Shown here: positions 9,600 through 18,494 of the stretch, one piece after another
How positions within the stretch are numbered: position 1 is the stretch's first letter
How the letters are laid out: the number at the start of each line of letters is the position of its first letter
DNA from: Acinetobacter terrestris
GTDB lineage: Bacteria > Pseudomonadota > Gammaproteobacteria > Pseudomonadales > Moraxellaceae
Assembly: GCF_004331155.1 (NCBI RefSeq)
Contig: NZ_SJNZ01000007.1
Coordinates: 62,001-126,000 of the forward strand
Length of the DNA: 64,000 nt
Direction of reading: 5' to 3'
Position numbers and translations under genes: made by a program
Notes under the pieces: generated by a model
Told to the model about the DNA's origin: nothing
What the model saw: only the letters and a program-made list of their open reading frames with translations
Databases searched by the model: none

Positions 9600-9959
9600 A
9601 TGAAAAAAATTCTAACAACAATTGCGCTGTCTTTATCTGCATTGATGGCAACTTCAGCAATGGCAGCACCGGATCATCGTTATGACGATCATCAACGCTA
9701 CAATCATGTACAACAGAATAAGCATGACAGCCGTTGGGACAACAACAACCGTTATGACAACAAACGTGTAAATCCAAGTCGTGACTGGCGTAAAGGACAA
9801 ACTTTACCGCGTCAATACAGCAGCTCGCGTTTCCAGATCAGTGACCGTGAAGCACGTCAATTGCCAAAATCAAGCCGTAATCAGCAATGGTATAAAGTGA
9901 ACGGTGACTATGTGCTAGTCAATGAACGTACCAACCGCATTATTAGCATTCGAAACTAA
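9600..9959 (+). CDS. RcnB-like periplasmic protein, copy 2
   Basis: A 119-residue paralogue of the preceding gene: signal peptide ending AMA, an Arg/Asn/His/Asp-rich middle and the same C-terminal motif, SSRNQQWYKVNGDYVLV. The ATG at 9600 is preferred over an in-frame GTG nine bases earlier because AGGTGA lies just upstream. The charged region has diverged much more than the signal peptide and C-terminal domain, which is what an old tandem duplication would leave. Confidence 0.8.
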   Translation: MKKILTTIALSLSALMATSAMAAPDHRYDDHQRYNHVQQNKHDSRWDNNNRYDNKRVNPSRDWRKGQTLPRQYSSSRFQISDREARQLPKSSRNQQWYKVNGDYVLVNERTNRIISIRN

Positions 9960-9987
9960 GCTATTTAATTTTAAAAATTTCTCCCTT

Positions 9988-10024
9988 AAAAACACTTTAA
10001 CCTCAGTTAAGGTGTTTTTTTTAT
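9988..10024 (+). terminator. Rho-independent terminator after RcnB-like copy 2
   Basis: AACACTTTAAC pairs with GTTAAGGTGTT around CTCA, one G-T pair, followed by a long T run. Confidence 0.8.
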
Positions 10025-10094
10025 TTTTCCCTTCCGCTGCGCTTTTTTTTGATTAGAATCAAGCATAGGATTTTATTCTTCATTTGAGATAGGT

Positions 10095-11447
10095 ATGCAC
10101 ACGAATTCATCGGAAACATCACAAAGCACAACTTTACAATATGTGCACTGGTTTCGACATTCTGCGCCTTATATCAATGCCCACCGCAATAAAACTTTTG
10201 TCATCATGTTTGATGGTGAAGCGGTTCAACATGAAAATTTCCAGCATATTATTCATGACATTGCCCTGCTGCATTCTTTGGGCATTCGTCTAATTCTGGT
10301 GCATGGCGCACGTTCGCAGATCAACCAGAACTTAAAAGCCAGCGGCATTCAGACCCCATTCCATAATCATCGCCGGATTACCACACGCGAATCTTTAAGC
10401 TGCGTGATGAATGCGGTGGGTTCGATTCGCCTGCAAATTGAAGCTTTGCTCTCGATGGGCCTGGCCAATTCACCCATGTACGGCGCACGAATTGATGTCA
10501 TCTCAGGCAATTTTGTCACTGCAAAACCTTATGGCATTCGTGATGGTGTGGATTTCCAGCTCACCGGTGAATTACGTACCGTAGATACTGATGCAATTCA
10601 GCGCCATCTAAAAAATCATAATATTGTGCTGCTTGGCCCAACCGGTTATTCCAACACCGGTGAAGTGTTTAACCTGGTCGCGGAAGAAGTCGCCACCAAT
10701 ACCGCGATTCTGCTCAAAGCCGACAAGCTGATTTTCCTGGGTAAACAACAAGGTCTGGTCAATGAGTTCGGGCAATTGCAGCGTGAGATTCCACCGCATC
10801 AGCTTGATCAGCACATTTTGCAGTACCAGGACTCCAATCCAGACATTGCCTTGCAGTTACGTGGTGCCAAAAATGCTTCACTACAAGGCGTGCATCGTGT
10901 GCATCTGATTTCTTATACCTATGATGGTGCCTTGCTCGAAGAACTGTTCACCCGCGACGGTGCAGGCACCATGATGACCGATTCACATTATGAAGAAGTG
11001 CGTACTGCCAATATTCAGGATGTCGGCGGTCTGATGAATTTACTTCGCCCACTCGAGGCTGAAGGCATTCTGGTTTATCGCTCACGCGAACGCTTAGAAA
11101 GTGAAATTGAGCAATTTTCTGTGATTGAACGTGATGGCATGATTTTAGCCTGCGCTGCGCTTTACCCGATTCCTACTTCTGCCAGTGAAATAAAATCGGC
11201 CGAGATTGCCTGTGTCGCGGTAGATCCAACCTATCGCAAGTCCAACCGTGGTAGCCAGATTTTGCATTATCTGGAAGACAAGGCCAAAAGTCTGGGCATT
11301 CAACAACTGTTTGTACTGACCACACGCACCGCGCACTGGTTTGTCGAGCATGGCTTTGAACCCGCCAGTGTCGATGATCTGCCGAATGCGCGTCAGGCGC
11401 TGTATAACTACCAGCGCAATTCACTGGTATTTAAAAAGCCACTTTAA
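10095..11447 (+). CDS. argA: N-acetylglutamate synthase ArgA
   Basis: First step of arginine synthesis, acetyl-CoA plus glutamate to N-acetylglutamate. The 450-residue product has an amino-acid-kinase-like domain (about 20-290, with LILVHGARSQIN and the LLGPTGYS segment) and a C-terminal GNAT domain (about 300-440, with CVAVDPTYRKSNRGSQIL as the acetyl-CoA loop). The kinase-like part normally binds the feedback inhibitor arginine. Length matches the gammaproteobacterial type. The stop codon lies inside the terminator stem. Confidence 0.94.
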   Translation: MHTNSSETSQSTTLQYVHWFRHSAPYINAHRNKTFVIMFDGEAVQHENFQHIIHDIALLHSLGIRLILVHGARSQINQNLKASGIQTPFHNHRRITTRESLSCVMNAVGSIRLQIEALLSMGLANSPMYGARIDVISGNFVTAKPYGIRDGVDFQLTGELRTVDTDAIQRHLKNHNIVLLGPTGYSNTGEVFNLVAEEVATNTAILLKADKLIFLGKQQGLVNEFGQLQREIPPHQLDQHILQYQDSNPDIALQLRGAKNASLQGVHRVHLISYTYDGALLEELFTRDGAGTMMTDSHYEEVRTANIQDVGGLMNLLRPLEAEGILVYRSRERLESEIEQFSVIERDGMILACAALYPIPTSASEIKSAEIACVAVDPTYRKSNRGSQILHYLEDKAKSLGIQQLFVLTTRTAHWFVEHGFEPASVDDLPNARQALYNYQRNSLVFKKPL

Positions 11448-11460
11448 AGTGGCTTTTTTT
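11433..11460 (+). terminator. Terminator overlapping the argA stop codon
   Basis: AAAAAGCCACTTT / AAAGTGGCTTTTT (11433-11458) is a perfect 26-bp palindrome whose centre contains the argA TAA (11445-11447); T run to 11460. Confidence 0.85.
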
Positions 11461-11775
11461 ATTGTTGCTATATCTTTATTTTTTATATCTTTATCTGTCA
11501 TTTTGGTGAATCTGGCCGATTTAACTTATGCCATTTTTGCATAAGCTTATGGATATACAGTATTTGGAATTAAATTAAATAAATATCAATAATTTAAAAT
11601 ATTAAAACAGTATATTTTATTTTTTATATAAATCACATTTTGGCATAAGTTTTTCTTTTTTTTATTTATCTTTTTTCCTGATTAAGAATTCCTATTTTTT
11701 TATTATTTTCGAAAAAGAAAAGGCATTAGCTTATGTGTTCAATATTCAACACTTCATGTTGCGGAGCACACATTC
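11448..11775 (+). promoter_or_regulatory. 328-bp A+T-rich upstream region of the sulfonate operon with repeated CATAAG/CTTATG motifs
   Basis: No open frame of note. CTTATG (11525-11530) is followed by a perfect CATAAGCTTATG palindrome (11540-11551); GGCATAAG recurs at 11642-11649 and CATTAGCTTATG at 11724-11735, just before the first ssu gene. These repeated half-sites may bind the operon's regulator (sulfur-starvation LysR proteins of the CysB/Cbl kind are usual for ssu genes), but no consensus match is claimed. Confidence 0.4.
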
Positions 11776-12738
11776 ATGAGCGCCATTCAAGCAAAATTCT
11801 GGGCGAAATCGCTGGTCCTTTCTTCAGTAGTTGCTGGTGCAATGATGATGTCTGGCTGTGGCAAAAAAGAAGCTGAAACTGTCACTTTAAATATCGGTTT
11901 TCAAAAATATGGCTTATTGCCAGTAATTAAAGCACGTGGTTCTTTAGAAACTGCATTAGAAAAACAGCATGTCAAAGTGAAATGGGTCGAGTTTACTGCC
12001 GGTCCTCAACTGCTTGAAGGCTTGAATGTCGGCAGCGTTTCCTTGGGTGAAGTCGGTGAAGCACCGCCTATTTTTGCCCAAGCAGCCAACGCGAATTTAG
12101 TGTATGTGGCAAACCAACCTGCTATGCCGACCGCTGAAGCATTAATTGTGCAAAAAGACTCCCCTATTCAAAGCATCAAAGATTTGAAGGGTAAACGTGT
12201 CGTGCTAAACAAAGGCTCCAACGTGCATTACTTGTTGCTCAAATTATTAGAAGCCCACAATCTGAAACTGGATGACATTCAAGTGGTGTATTTACCGCCT
12301 GCAGATGCACGTGCTGCCTTTGAAAAAGGTGCAGTTGATGCCTGGGTCATTTGGGATCCGTTCTTTGCGGCTGCTGAACAGCAGATTGGTGCACGTGTGA
12401 TCGCAAACGGTGAAAACCTGGTGAAAAACTATCAGTTCTACATGGCTGACCGCAAATTTGCAGAACAGAATCCGGAAGTCGTCAAGGCAGTGATCAATGA
12501 ACTGAATGTGGCCGCAGACTGGATGACGAAAAACCAGGATGAAGCTGCGAAAATCTTAGAAAAACCAACAGGCTTAGATGCTTCCATTTTAAAAACATCA
12601 ATTGGTCGCATGAATTTAGGGGTACAACCAATTTCTAATCAAGTGGCTACGCAGCAGCAATACGTTGCCGATGCCTTTTATAACCAGAAACTGATTCCGA
12701 ACAAAATCAATATTCAAGCCGCAATTTTAGCGAAGTAA
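11776..12738 (+). CDS. ssuA: Aliphatic sulfonate ABC transporter substrate-binding lipoprotein (SsuA-type), copy 1
   Basis: A 320-residue binding protein. The N-terminus is a lipoprotein signal with C28 (MMMSGCGKK), so it should be tethered to the inner membrane face in the periplasm. Family segments are NIGFQKYG, VGEAPPIFAQA, GKRVVLNKGSNVHYLLLK and [22 protein letters not shown]. First gene of the ssu operon, with a paralogue 25 bp downstream. Two different anchoring modes may reflect different substrate ranges. Confidence 0.9.
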   Translation: MSAIQAKFWAKSLVLSSVVAGAMMMSGCGKKEAETVTLNIGFQKYGLLPVIKARGSLETALEKQHVKVKWVEFTAGPQLLEGLNVGSVSLGEVGEAPPIFAQAANANLVYVANQPAMPTAEALIVQKDSPIQSIKDLKGKRVVLNKGSNVHYLLLKLLEAHNLKLDDIQVVYLPPADARAAFEKGAVDAWVIWDPFFAAAEQQIGARVIANGENLVKNYQFYMADRKFAEQNPEVVKAVINELNVAADWMTKNQDEAAKILEKPTGLDASILKTSIGRMNLGVQPISNQVATQQQYVADAFYNQKLIPNKINIQAAILAK

Positions 12739-12763
12739 TGACACAACAATAGAGGACTCGACA

Positions 12764-13756
12764 ATGACTCAACATCAGCAAGATAACAAAGCAATTACCT
12801 GGTTCAAGACATCCAGTCATGGCATGAACGCGATGCTGATTGCTTGTGCGATGTTGGGTTCGAGCGCTGCCTGGGCTGTGGATCCTTCAGTCAAACAACT
12901 GCGGATTGGCTATCAAAAAGCCTCGGTAAATCTGGTAATTGCCAAACAACAAAAACTGTTTGAACAGGAATTTCCAAATGCAAAAATTTCCTGGAATGAG
13001 TTTCCAGGCGGTCCGCAAATTTTAGAAGCACTGGCTGTCGGTTCTATTGATGTCGGTGCGACAGGCGATACACCGCCTGTATATGCACAAGCCGGCAACA
13101 AGCCACTCCATTATTTTGCTTATGAAACCGCAAAACCTTTGGCTTCTGCCATTTTGGTACCCAGCAATTCCAAAATTAGCCAGCTCAGCCAGTTAAAGGG
13201 TAAACGTGTTGGGGTCCACCGCGGTTCAAGTGCACATTATTTACTGGTTCAAGCTGTACGCAAAGCTGGTTTGCAATGGACCGATATTCAACCCATCTGG
13301 TTAAGCCCTGCCGATGCACGTGCCGCTTTTCAAAAAGGCGCAATTGATGCCTGGGCGATTTGGGACCCGTACTATGCTTCGGCTCAGGTAGAAGATAAAG
13401 CCAAAGTACTGGCTTCAGGTAAAGGCTTAAGTCCCAATTACACGTTCTATTTAGCTTCAGGCAATTTAGTCAAAAATCATCCTCAGGCCTTAAAAGGCAT
13501 TATCAAGCAGGTGAACGTTGCAGATAAATGGGTACAAGGCCACAAGGCTGTGACTGCCACTATCTTCGCGCAAAGCACAGGTCTAAAACCAGTGGTCAGC
13601 CAGACCTTTATCCAGCGTCGTCCTAGTCCATCTGGTGCTGCTCTGCTCACCAAACAAGTGATCGCAGATCAGCAAGAACTCGCGAACCGTTTTAGCGAAC
13701 TCAAGATCATTCCGAAATCTATCCACATTCAGCAAGCCGTTTGGGCAGGCAAATAA
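12764..13756 (+). CDS. ssuA: Aliphatic sulfonate ABC transporter substrate-binding protein (SsuA-type), copy 2
   Basis: A 330-residue SsuA with an ordinary signal peptide cleaved near AAWA (about residue 38), so freely periplasmic, unlike copy 1. It shares [41 protein letters not shown] and [22 protein letters not shown] with the family and with copy 1. It lies directly before ssuD and is probably the canonical SsuA. Similar length and motifs show both copies are intact. Confidence 0.92.
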   Translation: MTQHQQDNKAITWFKTSSHGMNAMLIACAMLGSSAAWAVDPSVKQLRIGYQKASVNLVIAKQQKLFEQEFPNAKISWNEFPGGPQILEALAVGSIDVGATGDTPPVYAQAGNKPLHYFAYETAKPLASAILVPSNSKISQLSQLKGKRVGVHRGSSAHYLLVQAVRKAGLQWTDIQPIWLSPADARAAFQKGAIDAWAIWDPYYASAQVEDKAKVLASGKGLSPNYTFYLASGNLVKNHPQALKGIIKQVNVADKWVQGHKAVTATIFAQSTGLKPVVSQTFIQRRPSPSGAALLTKQVIADQQELANRFSELKIIPKSIHIQQAVWAGK

Positions 13757-13772
13757 TCTAAGGATCAAAGCA

Positions 13773-14948
13773 ATGAAAATTTTCTGGTTTATTCCTACGC
13801 ATGGTGACAGTCGTTATTTAGGCACAAGCAAAGGCGCGCGTCAGGTCGATCATGCTTATATGAAACAGATTGCCGTAGCAGTAGATAACTTAGGTTATGA
13901 AGGTGTACTGATTCCAACCGGCCGCTCATGTGAAGATCCGTGGATTACTGCAGCCAGCCTGATTGATGCGACCAAAAATTTAAAATTCCTGGTGGCATTA
14001 CGTCCTGGGGTCACGACCCCTGCACTGGCTGCACGTATGGCAGCAACTTTTGACCGCTTGTCGAATGGCCGCGTATTACTGAACTTGGTTACTGGTGGTG
14101 ATGAGCAAGAGCTGAAAGGTGATGGGGTATATGAAGACCATGCCACCCGTTATCAAACAGCAGCGGAATACACCACCATTTGGCGTGAAATTTTAACCCG
14201 CTCGCATACAGGTGAGTCGTTCACTTTCCACGGCGACCGCTTACAGGTCGATGATGCCAAGCTGCTTTATCCGCCAGTACAAAAACCGTATCCACCGCTC
14301 TGGTTTGGCGGTTCTTCAGATGCTGCAATCGAACTTGCTGCAGAACAGGTCGACACCTATTTAACATGGGGCGAACCACCGGCTGCAGTTAAAGAAAAAG
14401 TTGAAACCATGCGTGCTAAAGCAGCTGCCCGTGGTCGCAGTTTAAATTACGGTATTCGTTTACACGTGATTGTGCGTGAAACCAATGAACAGGCATGGGC
14501 GGCGGCTGAAGAACTGATTCAGTATGTGGATGATGCTACCATTCAAGCAGCGCAAAAGAAATTTAAGCAAATGGATTCGGTGGGTCAACGTCGCATGGCT
14601 GAACTGCACAATGGCGACCGCAGCAAACTTGAAGTTTCTCCAAACCTTTGGGCAGGGGTTGGTCTGGTTCGTGGCGGCGCAGGGACAGCACTGGTCGGTG
14701 ATCCACAAACCGTGGCTGACCGTATTCAGGAATATGCAAATTTGGGTATTGATACCTTTATTTTCTCGGGCTATCCGCATCTTGAAGAATCCATTCGTTT
14801 TGCTGAACTGGTGTTCCCACTGCTTCCATTAGAAACCCGTCAAAAACTGGCACAACCGAATCTGACCGGTCCTTTTGGTGAAATCGTGGCAAATAACTAT
14901 GTGCCAGATGAGGCGAAACAACAAGTAAAAGCTAAGGAGCCGGCTTAA
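13773..14948 (+). CDS. ssuD: FMNH2-dependent alkanesulfonate monooxygenase
   Basis: Releases sulfite from alkanesulfonates using FMNH2 and O2. The 391-residue bacterial-luciferase-like TIM barrel has [17 protein letters not shown] at its start, [30 protein letters not shown] and LFGGSS-type phosphate-site strands ([11 protein letters not shown]). It needs a separate flavin reductase; no ssuE lies in this operon. An FMN-reductase-family gene at 23.5 kb is too distant to assign. Its TAA overlaps the ssuC ATG by one base. Confidence 0.95.
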   Translation: MKIFWFIPTHGDSRYLGTSKGARQVDHAYMKQIAVAVDNLGYEGVLIPTGRSCEDPWITAASLIDATKNLKFLVALRPGVTTPALAARMAATFDRLSNGRVLLNLVTGGDEQELKGDGVYEDHATRYQTAAEYTTIWREILTRSHTGESFTFHGDRLQVDDAKLLYPPVQKPYPPLWFGGSSDAAIELAAEQVDTYLTWGEPPAAVKEKVETMRAKAAARGRSLNYGIRLHVIVRETNEQAWAAAEELIQYVDDATIQAAQKKFKQMDSVGQRRMAELHNGDRSKLEVSPNLWAGVGLVRGGAGTALVGDPQTVADRIQEYANLGIDTFIFSGYPHLEESIRFAELVFPLLPLETRQKLAQPNLTGPFGEIVANNYVPDEAKQQVKAKEPA

Positions 14949-15763
14949 TGAGTAAAACCATTTCTGCCAAAACCTTGGCTAAAACCAAGGTTTCACGTGG
15001 AACACAATTTGGGCAGCATTTGCTGCCCTGGTTGTTCCCGGTCGCACTGATCGCGATTTGGCAAATTGCATCCAGTGCCGGTCTGCTAGAAAGCCGTATT
15101 CTGCCTGCTCCAAGTGCAGTGGTAAGCGCATTTTGGCATCTGTCGATCACGGGTGAGCTTTGGCAACACGTGAAAGTCAGTGCCGGACGTGCCCTGCTCG
15201 GCTTGTTGGTGGGTGGTGGCTTGGGCCTATTGCTGGGCTTGCTGAATGGCTCGTCTAAACTGGCATCGACCCTGCTCGACACCACCTTGCAAATGATCCG
15301 TAATATTCCAGCCTTGGCTTTAATTCCTTTAGTCATTCTCTGGTTCGGGATTGATGAATCAGCCAAGCTGTTTTTAGTCGCTGTCGGTGTATTCTTCCCG
15401 ATTTATATCAATACCTATCATGGGATTCGCTCGGTTGACCCACAACTGATCGAGATGGGTAAAAGCTATGGTTTGACCCGCTGGCAGTTATACAAAGAAA
15501 TTATTTTACCAGGTGCAATGCCGTCCATTCTTGTCGGTTTACGCTTTGCATTGGGTCTGGTTTGGGTATTGCTCATTGTGGCAGAAACCATTTCCGCACA
15601 ATCCGGCATTGGCTATATGACCATGAATGCGCGTGAATTCTTACAAACCGATGTAGTGTTAGTGGGTATTTTGCTTTACGCCCTGCTTGGAAAACTGGCC
15701 GATGTATTGGCAGTAGGCTTAGAAAGATACTTACTGCGCTGGCATGCTGGATATCAAAAATAA
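14948..15763 (+). CDS. ssuC: Aliphatic sulfonate ABC transporter permease
   Basis: A 271-residue inner-membrane protein of the SsuC/TauC class with about six hydrophobic spans and the EAA-like loop ([31 protein letters not shown]) that docks on the ATPase. The first 20 residues are basic and cytoplasmic. TAATG coupling to ssuD; the stop lies close before ssuB. Confidence 0.93.
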   Translation: MSKTISAKTLAKTKVSRGTQFGQHLLPWLFPVALIAIWQIASSAGLLESRILPAPSAVVSAFWHLSITGELWQHVKVSAGRALLGLLVGGGLGLLLGLLNGSSKLASTLLDTTLQMIRNIPALALIPLVILWFGIDESAKLFLVAVGVFFPIYINTYHGIRSVDPQLIEMGKSYGLTRWQLYKEIILPGAMPSILVGLRFALGLVWVLLIVAETISAQSGIGYMTMNAREFLQTDVVLVGILLYALLGKLADVLAVGLERYLLRWHAGYQK

Positions 15764-15773
15764 GGAATACATC

Positions 15774-16583
15774 ATGACTGATTTAAGTATAGGGCGACAT
15801 GTCGCTGAAGATCCGGCTGCACCAGAACGTCCGGCAACTACAGATATCAATCCAACAGCGGTGGTCGGTGCAGAAATTCTGATTGAGCAACTGCATAAAT
15901 TCTATGCTGATGTGACGGTTCTGGAAGGTTTAGACCTGCATATTCAACCGGGTGAATTCCTTGCCATTGTTGGGCGTAGCGGATGTGGTAAAAGTACCCT
16001 GCTTCGTCTGATTGCCGATTTGGAACAGCCCAGCTATGGTGAAATCAAGTTTAAGTCGGCACGACATATCCGCGAAGGTATTAGCAGTGATGACATTCGT
16101 GTCATGTTTCAGGACCCGCGACTTTTGCCGTGGCGTAGCATTGAACAAAATGTACAGCTGGGTTTGGCCAAAGAACATCAAGGCAATGCCTCTGCCCTAT
16201 TAGAAAAAGTCGGACTGAAAGAGAAAGCCGGATTGTGGCCTTCACAACTTTCAGGCGGTCAGCGTCAGCGTACCGCGCTCGCCCGCGCATTGTCGCATAA
16301 GCCTCGCATCTTGCTGCTGGATGAACCACTCGGTGCACTGGATGCGCTCACCCGTTTAGACATGCAGAGCCTGATTGAAAAACTCTGGCGCGAGCAGGGC
16401 TTTACCGCCATTTTAGTGACCCATGATGTCAGCGAAGCAGTTCAACTGGCCGATCGAATTATTTTGCTGGATAAAGGTCATATTGCTAAACAATTTAAAG
16501 TGGATTTACCGCGACCGCGTAAAAAAGATTACGCTTTTAGCGAGTTGGAGCAACAGGTTCTCAATGCTGTATTGGCCACATGA
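15774..16583 (+). CDS. ssuB: Aliphatic sulfonate ABC transporter ATP-binding protein
   Basis: A 269-residue ABC ATPase: Walker [10 protein letters not shown] (67-75), Q-loop FQDPRLLPW, signature LSGGQRQR, Walker B ILLLDEP, D-loop GALDALT and H-loop VTHDVSEA. The ATG at 15774 after AAGGAA is chosen; an in-frame start at 15744 would overlap ssuC by 20 bases. Residues 1-33 form a poorly conserved extension before the ABC fold. Last gene of the operon; no strong terminator was found after it. Confidence 0.93.
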   Translation: MTDLSIGRHVAEDPAAPERPATTDINPTAVVGAEILIEQLHKFYADVTVLEGLDLHIQPGEFLAIVGRSGCGKSTLLRLIADLEQPSYGEIKFKSARHIREGISSDDIRVMFQDPRLLPWRSIEQNVQLGLAKEHQGNASALLEKVGLKEKAGLWPSQLSGGQRQRTALARALSHKPRILLLDEPLGALDALTRLDMQSLIEKLWREQGFTAILVTHDVSEAVQLADRIILLDKGHIAKQFKVDLPRPRKKDYAFSELEQQVLNAVLAT

Positions 16584-16945
16584 TGTTTTAAATCTGAAAT
16601 GAGCACATCCTGATCCTTAGTTTGGGCTCATCTCTTGATAATGCTGAATAAAGCACATCTTATTCTTTAATTAATTTAATCATTCATTTAATACTTGAGC
16701 ATTAAATGCAACGTTCAAAAAAATAAAAAAAATCAATCTAATTGAATTATTTAACGATCTTTAATGCGCTATTTTCTGCCCTGTTTTAAAGCATCTTTTT
16801 ACATTGGTCGAAAACTTGGCAATTTAATAGCTGATCTAAAAAATAAATCGTCAATATTCATAAAATTAAAACTTTTGCCTGTGCACAAATCTGATGATTT
16901 GTCGTACAATTTAAGGTTCCACTTTTAATTGTTTTTTAATGGCCA
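16584..16945. other. 362-bp A+T-rich intergenic region, no gene seen
   Basis: Between ssuB and a TetR gene. Composition is strongly A+T-rich. I see no open frame with a ribosome-binding site, no clear terminator hairpin and no convincing operator; the promoter of the TetR gene presumably lies in the last 100 bp. Confidence 0.5.
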
Positions 16946-17560
16946 ATGGAACAAAAAAAGAGTACACAAAAACGACATCAACTGCTAAACGCAGCCTTGG
17001 ATGTATTTTCCCTTTATGGTTTTAATGGGGCAAGCTTAGACGAGATTGCTCAAATTGCTGAAATGCACAAATCCAATATTTTCTATTATTATGAAAATAA
17101 GGAAGCCTTGTACGTTGAAGTACTCACCACGGTATTACAGAAGTGGCTTGCTCCACTGCAAATGCTAGAAACAGAGCTTGAACCTGAAAAAGCGATTACC
17201 AATTATTTATTGCAAAAAATTGAGGTTTCTCGTACCCAGCCGAAAGCATCGCGACTGTTTGCTTTGGAAGTGATTCAAGGTGCGCCGCATATCCTGCCAA
17301 TTTTAAAAGGTCCGTTAAAGAAATTGGTCAAGCGTAAAGCCAAAGTCATTACTATGTGGCAAGATCAAGGTAAAATTTCCAAGGACATTGATCCGGAACT
17401 TTTAATTCTGAATATTTGGGCGGTGACCCAAAACTATGCAGATTTTGCCACCCAGATGGAAATGGTCACCGGCAAGACCTTGCGTAACCGCAGTATGCAG
17501 CAGCGCATCATCCAACATACTGTGCATATGATGTTATACGGCGTGATTCCCCGCCCATAA
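16946..17560 (+). CDS. TetR-family regulator, RutR-like
   Basis: A 204-residue regulator with an N-terminal helix-turn-helix (LDEIAQIAEMHKSNIFYYYENKE, about 32-54) and a C-terminal domain of the RutR/YcdC type (ALEVIQGAPHI, LNIWAVTQNYADF). RutR proteins sense uracil or thymine and control pyrimidine use, but no rut or pyrimidine catabolic genes lie here, so the ligand is open. The ATG at 16946 is the only in-frame start near the domain; no strong ribosome-binding site is visible. Confidence 0.85.
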   Translation: MEQKKSTQKRHQLLNAALDVFSLYGFNGASLDEIAQIAEMHKSNIFYYYENKEALYVEVLTTVLQKWLAPLQMLETELEPEKAITNYLLQKIEVSRTQPKASRLFALEVIQGAPHILPILKGPLKKLVKRKAKVITMWQDQGKISKDIDPELLILNIWAVTQNYADFATQMEMVTGKTLRNRSMQQRIIQHTVHMMLYGVIPRP

Positions 17561-17579
17561 TTGTTAAATTATAATTCTT

Positions 17580-17630
17580 AAATTATCGTCTACGATAATT
17601 TTGGCATACGACCATAGACCACTATGGTCG
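17580..17630. terminator. Two hairpins between the convergent TetR and nucleosidase genes
   Basis: AAATTATCGT-ct-ACGATAATTT (17580-17601) and CGACCATA-gaccac-TATGGTCG (17609-17630) are two perfect stems back to back. Neither has a long U tract, but their position between convergent stops suggests a bidirectional terminator. Confidence 0.5.
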
Positions 17631-17653
17631 CCGAATTTCCAGGCCTACCCTGC

Positions 17654-18217
17654 TTATTTGACCGTTTGATATAATTTTAATAACTTTTGCGCACCCAACA
17701 ATAAATTTTCTTCCCAATCCAAATGTGCGGTGTCATTCGCGCCATCAGTAATATATTTCACTGAAATGAATCGTACGCCCAGCTTCTTGCACACCTTGGC
17801 AATCGCGTAGCCTTCCATATCCACCAAATCACAGGGCACTTTCGGTATACCTGTTTCAAAGCTGTCACCCGTTCCACAAATGCCTTTTTCTAAGTATGGG
17901 AAATAAGCTTCTAAATGAATTTCTGCAGGATGGTCATCATCCATAGGAGTCACTCCTACAGCAAAGCCTAATGGCGATACATCCATATCACGTTGCACAA
18001 ACGTGCTTACTTCAACCAAGGCATGTGCATCAAACTGTGAACTTCCCGCCGAACCCAAGTTGAGTAAGGTTTTACAGCCGGTTTTTTGAATCACTTCAAA
18101 GGCTTTAAATGCAGCATTCACTTTACCAATACCACTGTAATGCACTCGAATCCCGGCTTGTTCAAACAAGCCTTTCGATTCATTAGGAAGTGCCATAATT
18201 AAAGCCAAATCCGACAT
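17654..18217 (-). CDS. 5'-methylthioadenosine/S-adenosylhomocysteine nucleosidase-like protein
   Basis: A 187-residue phosphorylase-superfamily protein. It keeps the residues expected for MTA/SAH nucleosidase: a Glu early (ALPNESKG), YSGIGKVNAAF, a DMEG motif (LVDMEGYAIAKVC) and an Asp late (ITDGANDTAH). It is shorter than the roughly 230 residues of the Escherichia coli enzyme. The likely role is hydrolysis of MTA/SAH or related nucleosides in methionine salvage; the precise substrate is uncertain. Divergent from ribF. Confidence 0.75.
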   Translation of the reverse strand: MSDLALIMALPNESKGLFEQAGIRVHYSGIGKVNAAFKAFEVIQKTGCKTLLNLGSAGSSQFDAHALVEVSTFVQRDMDVSPLGFAVGVTPMDDDHPAEIHLEAYFPYLEKGICGTGDSFETGIPKVPCDLVDMEGYAIAKVCKKLGVRFISVKYITDGANDTAHLDWEENLLLGAQKLLKLYQTVK

Positions 18218-18235
18218 AGTGGAACCTTGTTTACT

Positions 18236-18298
18236 TGCAAATTTAAAATTGTGCCCATTAGAAAAGAATTACAGGATGAGTGCAAATTTAAAATTGTG
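18236..18298. repeat. 18-bp perfect direct repeat in a divergent promoter region
   Basis: TGCAAATTTAAAATTGTG occurs at 18236-18253 and again at 18281-18298, exactly 45 bp apart, between the nucleosidase gene and ribF. It could be a paired regulatory site or a slippage product. Confidence 0.6.
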
Positions 18299-18494
18299 AT
18301 CAGCTTGCTGTTCAAAAATCTGATGCATCTGGATGCATTTAAGCTTTAGTTCCCTGATCTAATCCTTAACCATTTCAATGCTATTTTTTACTAGAAAGTT
18401 CAATATTTTTTTGTATGAAAACACAACAACAAGACGAACGCTCAAGATTATGGCAATATATAGCCCTGATAATTTTTCACTTATTGATTCGCCC

